In this document: piece by piece, positions 60,291-64,000 of the stretch
Position numbering within the stretch: the stretch's first letter is position 1
How the letters are laid out: each line of letters begins with the position of its first letter
Source of the DNA: Saccharomonospora sp. NB11
GTDB taxonomy: Bacteria > Actinomycetota > Actinomycetes > Mycobacteriales > Pseudonocardiaceae
Direction: 5' to 3'
Assembly (NCBI RefSeq): GCF_015910535.1
Contig: NZ_JACBJG010000015.1
Location: forward strand, 62,001-126,000
DNA length: 64,000 bases
Notes under the pieces: model-generated
What the model was told of the DNA's origin: nothing
The model's input: the letters and a program-made list of their open reading frames with translations, nothing else
Databases searched by the model: none
Made by a program: the position numbers and the translations under genes

Positions 60291-61130
60291 GTGACGAGCA
60301 CCTTCGAGACGGCGGTCCCCGCGCTGGACTGGCACGTCGACACCCTCGACCTCGACGCCTACCTCCGCCGCATCGGCGTCCCCACCGCGGGCGTCTCGGC
60401 CCGTGACCTCGCCGTGCTGCACGAGGCGCACGTGCGGTCCATCCCGTTCGAGAACGTGGACGTGATTCTCGGCCGCACGCCCAGCCTGGAGCTGCCCGAC
60501 CTCACCGCCAAACTCGTGCACGGCGACCGCGGCGGCTACTGCTTCGAACACGGACTGCTCTTCGCCGCCGCGCTGCAACGCCTCGGCTACGACGTCACAC
60601 GCTGCATGGCCCGCGTCGGTTTCGACCGACCGTCGGCGCCGGAGTCCCACCTGCTGCTCCTCGTGCGCGTGGACGACGAACGCTTCCTCGCCGACGTCGG
60701 CTTCGGCTCCGGACTCCTGACACCGCTGCCGCTGCGCGACGGCGCCGACACCGACCACGGCGGCTGGCCGCTGCGCCTGCGCCGTGACGGGCGGTACTGG
60801 CTGCTGGAGTCACCCGCCGACGACGGCTGGCGCGTCGAGCACGGCTTCGACGAGACCTTGAAACGCCCCGTCGACTACGTGGTCGCCAACCACTACGTGT
60901 CCACCCACCCGAACTCGCCGTTCACCCGACGATTGATCGTGCAACGCCGCGACCACGGCGTGACCCGCCGACTCTTCGGCCGCCACTACCTGGTCCAGTA
61001 CGCCGACGGGCGGGCCACCGAGACCTCGGTGGTCACCCCGGACACGCTCGACGAGGTGCTGCGCTCCCTGGACATCGTCGTGGCCGACGCCGACCTGCCC
61101 CGGCTGCGCGAGGTCTACGCGGGCGAGTAG
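60291..61130 (+). CDS. nat: Arylamine N-acetyltransferase
   Basis: The 279-residue enzyme transfers acetyl from acetyl-CoA to arylamines/hydrazines. The Cys-His-Asp triad is Cys84 (R-G-G-Y-C-F-E), His120 (S-H-L-L-L-L-V) and Asp135 (L-A-D-V-G-F-G). S-I-P-F-E-N-V-D is the N-terminal family signature. GTG start at 60291; no strong ribosome-binding site. Length fits the family. Confidence 0.95.
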   Translation: MTSTFETAVPALDWHVDTLDLDAYLRRIGVPTAGVSARDLAVLHEAHVRSIPFENVDVILGRTPSLELPDLTAKLVHGDRGGYCFEHGLLFAAALQRLGYDVTRCMARVGFDRPSAPESHLLLLVRVDDERFLADVGFGSGLLTPLPLRDGADTDHGGWPLRLRRDGRYWLLESPADDGWRVEHGFDETLKRPVDYVVANHYVSTHPNSPFTRRLIVQRRDHGVTRRLFGRHYLVQYADGRATETSVVTPDTLDEVLRSLDIVVADADLPRLREVYAGE

Positions 61131-61173
61131 CGCGCCGCCGCGTTTCGTCGGACCGTGATGGTCCACTGGGCCG

Positions 61174-61422
61174 ATGAGCCACGAGACGCACACGGTCGAC
61201 ACGAGCACCGACACGACACGACGCGGTTTCCGGCTGGCGGCCTACGCGGTGTGCGTGAAGAACGGGAGGGTGCTGCTCGCTCGCCACGCCTCGGGCACCT
61301 GGAGTCTTCCGGGCGGTGGCGTCGAGCACGCGGAGGACCCGTTCCACGCGGTGATCCGGGAGGTGGCCGAGGAGACCGGCCATGTCGACCCTGTCCCCAT
61401 CGGTGGTCTGATCGAACATTGA
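61174..61422 (+). CDS. Nudix hydrolase, C-terminally shortened
   Basis: The 82-residue protein has a complete Nudix box (G-G-V-E-H...R-E-V-A-E-E-T-G) and the preceding strand V-L-L-A-R-H-A-S-G-T-W-S-L-P. Nudix domains usually need about 130-150 residues; this one stops about ten residues after the box, losing the last strands and helix. It is probably inactive or a fragment. The stop adjoins an inverted repeat made with the end of the convergent amidohydrolase. Confidence 0.75.
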   Translation: MSHETHTVDTSTDTTRRGFRLAAYAVCVKNGRVLLARHASGTWSLPGGGVEHAEDPFHAVIREVAEETGHVDPVPIGGLIEH

Positions 61423-61465
61423 CGAGCGTCTCGGCCGCCGCCTCACCGGTGGCCGAGACGCTCGT
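61422..61465. terminator. Inverted repeat between Nudix fragment and amidohydrolase
   Basis: Perfect 15-bp arms (61422-61436 and 61451-61465) with a 14-nt loop. The right arm codes for the last residues of the amidohydrolase; the left arm begins at the Nudix stop. It may terminate both genes. Confidence 0.6.
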
Positions 61466-64000
61466 ACGCGCCGCAGGAGTGGTCGTGGGCTGCTGCGACC
61501 ACCTCAGGGGCGTGCCACCAGTACCGCGAACCGACGTCGGGGTCCGCCCACACCGACACCTCCGTGGCCGGGCCCGGCACCCCGTCGTGGATCAGGGTGT
61601 CGGCGGCCTCGCCGTCGACGTACGGGCGGAGCAACTCGTCGCGGGTGTAAAGGTGGCCGCCCACCATCGTGGCCTCGACGTTCATCGCCGCCGCGACGTC
61701 CCGCAGCGGATCGCCTCGCACGACGATCAGATCGGCGACCTTGCCCGGCTCCAACGTGCCCACGTCGTCGGCGACACCGAGGTTCTCGGCCGCGTTGACG
61801 GTCGCGGTCCGCAACGCGTCGTACGGGCTCCACCCGTGCCCGACGAGTTCCCGCAGGTTGGCGTGCAGGCCCACACCCACGTACGCGAGCGGGGCGTCCG
61901 TTCCCGCCACGACCCGACCACCAGCGTCGGCGACCGCCCGCAACGCACGCACCTCACGGCAGTCGGCGCTCACACAGTCCGGGTCGGACGGCGTGGTGGT
62001 GTTGTCGGCGGTCTCGGCCAGCAGCTTCTCCCGCGTCCACGGCGGATACAACACCAACCTCGGGTCGGTCGCGATCTCCTCCGCCCCGAGGAACTCCGTG
62101 GTGAACAACGTCGCCGTCACCGAACGCCCGGCCCGACCGTAGAGGGCAGCGACGTCGGAGTACGACGTGGCGGTGGCCGTGAGGGTGCGCGCGTACCCGA
62201 GCCGCTGGGTGGCCGCCAGGTGCGTGGTGCCGTCCTGCCCCAGGTGCGTGCCCGGGGACAGGTAGTGCGACGCCGAGGGCACACCCAGCTCGTGCGCGGC
62301 GTCGACGACGGCGCGCATCCGGTCGGCGGGCAACCGCACGTACGTCTTGATCAGGTCGTAGTCGAGCGCCTTCGCCCGCGACAGTTCCCGCTCCACCTGC
62401 TCGTCGCTGCGGGTGGGGCGCATGAAGTTGTAGTAGACACGCGAGCCGTCGATCGGCTCCCCGGTCGCGTAGAAACGGGGACCGACGCGCGCCCCGGAGT
62501 CCAGCGACTCGCGGTCCTCCCGCGCCCGGTACACCTGGTCGCCCACCGACAGGGTGGAGGTGATGCCGTAGGCGAGGCTGACGCGGCCCTGCCGGTCGCC
62601 GTAGAAACGCGACTCGTACTCCTGATGCACGTGCGAGTCCATGAGCCCGGGCATCACGGTGGCGTCGGAGGCGTCGACGAACCGGCCACCCTGGTGGGTG
62701 CTCTGCCGGTGCGGGGTGACCGAGGCGATGCGGTTGCCTCGCACGACGACGTCGACGTCGTGGCGAAGCGTCCGGCTCCGGCCGTCCCAGAACGCGCCGG
62801 CGTGGATGACGGTGCGCCCCGTGGCGACGTCGGGGCGGTAGTGCAGCGGCACCTCCACGGTGCGGGCACGGCCCGTCGCGACGTCCGCCAACCGCAGCTT
62901 CCCGTTCGACAGATAGAGCAGTCGACGCCCGTCGCCGCTCCAGGACGGCGCGTCGGCGACCTCGCCGTTGACCTCCCGGGCGGGACCGGTCGGGGTGCCG
63001 TCGGGCGCGACCGGCAGTACACGCAGCGTGGAGTCGACCACCAATGCCATCGACCGCCCGTCGGGCGACCACACCGGACCGTCGTCCCCACGGGTGGACA
63101 GCGAGGCGTGTTCCTCACCCGGTGCGTGGTAAGTCTGCTCACCGGTGGCGACGTCCACGGTGAGGATCTGGCTCGTGCCTTCCCGGAACCGCGCCGAGTA
63201 CGGCTTGACCGCGGCGAACGCCACCGTCCGCCCGTCGGCCGACCAGCTCGGACGGCCGGGCCCGAACAATGGGGGCACGAGCTGCCGCACCGCGCCCGTG
63301 CCCAGGTCGAGGACGTAGGTGGCGCCCTCGTGGTCCTGGAACGCCAGCCGGGTCCCGTCCGGGGAGAACGCGGGGGAGACCTCCGCACCAGGAAGCGCGG
63401 TCACGCGGCGTTCCCGCCCGGTGGAGACCTCACGCACGTACAGGTCCGGGGTGCCCGCGCGGTCGGTGGCGTAGGCGAGGTATCGGCCGTCGGGGGAGAA
63501 CACCGGGTCGATCTCGACGAACCGGTCGTCGGTGAGTCGGCGCGGGCGGCCGTCCAGCGGCATGAGCCACACATCGCCCAGCGCGACGAACGCGACCTGT
63601 GTGCCGTCCGGGGACAACGTCGGGGTGAGGATGCCCCGCATGGCGTGCCGGTCGTGGTCGTCGAAGTCGTGTTCCTTGCGCCGGTAGTCGACCTCGGGCA
63701 GGGAGAACGTGGCCTCGAACGGCACGTCCCGCGTGGCCCCCGTGGTGAGGTTCCGGGTGCGCAGGGCACCGTCGGCGGTGTAGAGCAGGCGGTCGGTGTC
63801 GAGCCATTCGGCGGGGAAGAGGAACACGTCCTCGCCGTCGGTGACCGCCCGGCCGTCGATCATGAGGTCGGCGCGGGTGTCCGCGTGGCGCACGTAGGCG
63901 AGCCGTTCACCGTCCGGTGACCACGACGGCGCGTGCAGCTCGGTCACCCCGTCCTCGGGTGCGGGCACCAGGGTGCGGGTGGTGCCGTCGGCGGCGAACC
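61443..64000 (-). CDS. Amidohydrolase with N-terminal TolB-like beta-propeller (partial)
   Basis: The gene continues past the right edge; at least 852 residues are visible. The N-terminal half has WD40/PD40 repeats (S-P-D-G-x-x-L/V-A-F/Y, at least seven). The C-terminal half is a metal-dependent amidohydrolase: D-S-H-V-H-Q-E near the barrel start, a later G-T-D-A-P and the end L-E-P-G-K-V-A-D-L-I-V-V. This two-domain type resembles secreted TolB-amidohydrolase proteins; substrate unknown. GTG at 63968 is internal, because the repeat pattern continues upstream. Confidence 0.88.
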   Translation of the reverse strand, partial: FAADGTTRTLVPAPEDGVTELHAPSWSPDGERLAYVRHADTRADLMIDGRAVTDGEDVFLFPAEWLDTDRLLYTADGALRTRNLTTGATRDVPFEATFSLPEVDYRRKEHDFDDHDRHAMRGILTPTLSPDGTQVAFVALGDVWLMPLDGRPRRLTDDRFVEIDPVFSPDGRYLAYATDRAGTPDLYVREVSTGRERRVTALPGAEVSPAFSPDGTRLAFQDHEGATYVLDLGTGAVRQLVPPLFGPGRPSWSADGRTVAFAAVKPYSARFREGTSQILTVDVATGEQTYHAPGEEHASLSTRGDDGPVWSPDGRSMALVVDSTLRVLPVAPDGTPTGPAREVNGEVADAPSWSGDGRRLLYLSNGKLRLADVATGRARTVEVPLHYRPDVATGRTVIHAGAFWDGRSRTLRHDVDVVVRGNRIASVTPHRQSTHQGGRFVDASDATVMPGLMDSHVHQEYESRFYGDRQGRVSLAYGITSTLSVGDQVYRAREDRESLDSGARVGPRFYATGEPIDGSRVYYNFMRPTRSDEQVERELSRAKALDYDLIKTYVRLPADRMRAVVDAAHELGVPSASHYLSPGTHLGQDGTTHLAATQRLGYARTLTATATSYSDVAALYGRAGRSVTATLFTTEFLGAEEIATDPRLVLYPPWTREKLLAETADNTTTPSDPDCVSADCREVRALRAVADAGGRVVAGTDAPLAYVGVGLHANLRELVGHGWSPYDALRTATVNAAENLGVADDVGTLEPGKVADLIVVRGDPLRDVAAAMNVEATMVGGHLYTRDELLRPYVDGEAADTLIHDGVPGPATEVSVWADPDVGSRYWWHAPEVVAAAHDHSCGAYERLGHR

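Noticed and set aside
1-64000. tRNA or rRNA genes
   Set aside because: No cloverleaf with conserved T-loop or rRNA core segment was noticed on either strand; a tRNA scan would settle it.

Overview
The window is high-GC DNA from an actinomycete, most like the Pseudonocardiaceae (Amycolatopsis/Saccharomonospora/Prauserella type). This rests on the codon usage, the Scr1/DUF5753-DUF397 gene pairs, a streptogrisin-type protease, an actinobacterial Asp23 cluster, an EspC/DUF1023 pair and I-E-type CRISPR repeats. Both strands are densely coded, with many ATGA/GTGA start-stop overlaps. The first half is accessory DNA and the second half looks like stable chromosome.

1-2.1 kb: tail of an ABC exporter operon (ATPase end plus two membrane subunits). 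2.2-12.6 kb: an arsenic-resistance island bracketed by two diverged remnants of one Tn3-type transposase. It holds arsB, an ArsD-ArsA fossil, arsR, a frameshifted three-helix domain in front of arsC, a three-gene minus-strand operon (flavoprotein, MFS transporter, second flavoprotein) and a divergent ArsR-ArsN fusion. Three identical-architecture palindromes lie between the fusion and the operon. 12.6-16.4 kb: an MFS exporter and a heavy-metal P-type ATPase that has lost its start codon. 16.4-22.6 kb: mobile DNA, with a frameshifted full-length Tn3 transposase, a lone Clp-N protein, a small secreted protein, an intact resolvase with a res-like region and a decayed second recombinase.

23-28.3 kb: three four-repeat CRISPR mini-arrays, each behind a near-identical 61-nt leader and with no cas gene in the window. 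They are interleaved with damaged Scr1/DUF397 modules, a small secreted protein, a 2H phosphoesterase and an acyl-CoA dehydrogenase/enoyl-CoA hydratase fossil. Repeated leaders and decayed genes suggest segmental duplication and rearrangement.

28.3-64 kb: azlCD with a divergent Lrp regulator; TetR-HAD dehalogenase; phosphotransferase; OafA-type acyltransferase with SGNH domain; tyrosine phosphatase; MarR with divergent YceI and ring-cleaving dioxygenase; a PadR-controlled FtsX-type ABC system; a Cys-less ArsR with a SulP transporter; a GntP permease divergent from a CaiB CoA-transferase/HMG-CoA lyase/IclR operon that reads as a possible 3-hydroxy-3-methylglutarate route; a six-gene Asp23 envelope operon; aldo/keto reductase; secreted S1 protease; lipoprotein, DUF1023 hydrolase and EspC-like protein; ferric-reductase-like membrane protein; alpha/beta hydrolase; DHA2 drug exporter with divergent arylamine N-acetyltransferase; a shortened Nudix protein; and a beta-propeller amidohydrolase that runs off the right edge.

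Many regulators sit beside clear palindromic operators, which makes the regulatory wiring of the window unusually readable.
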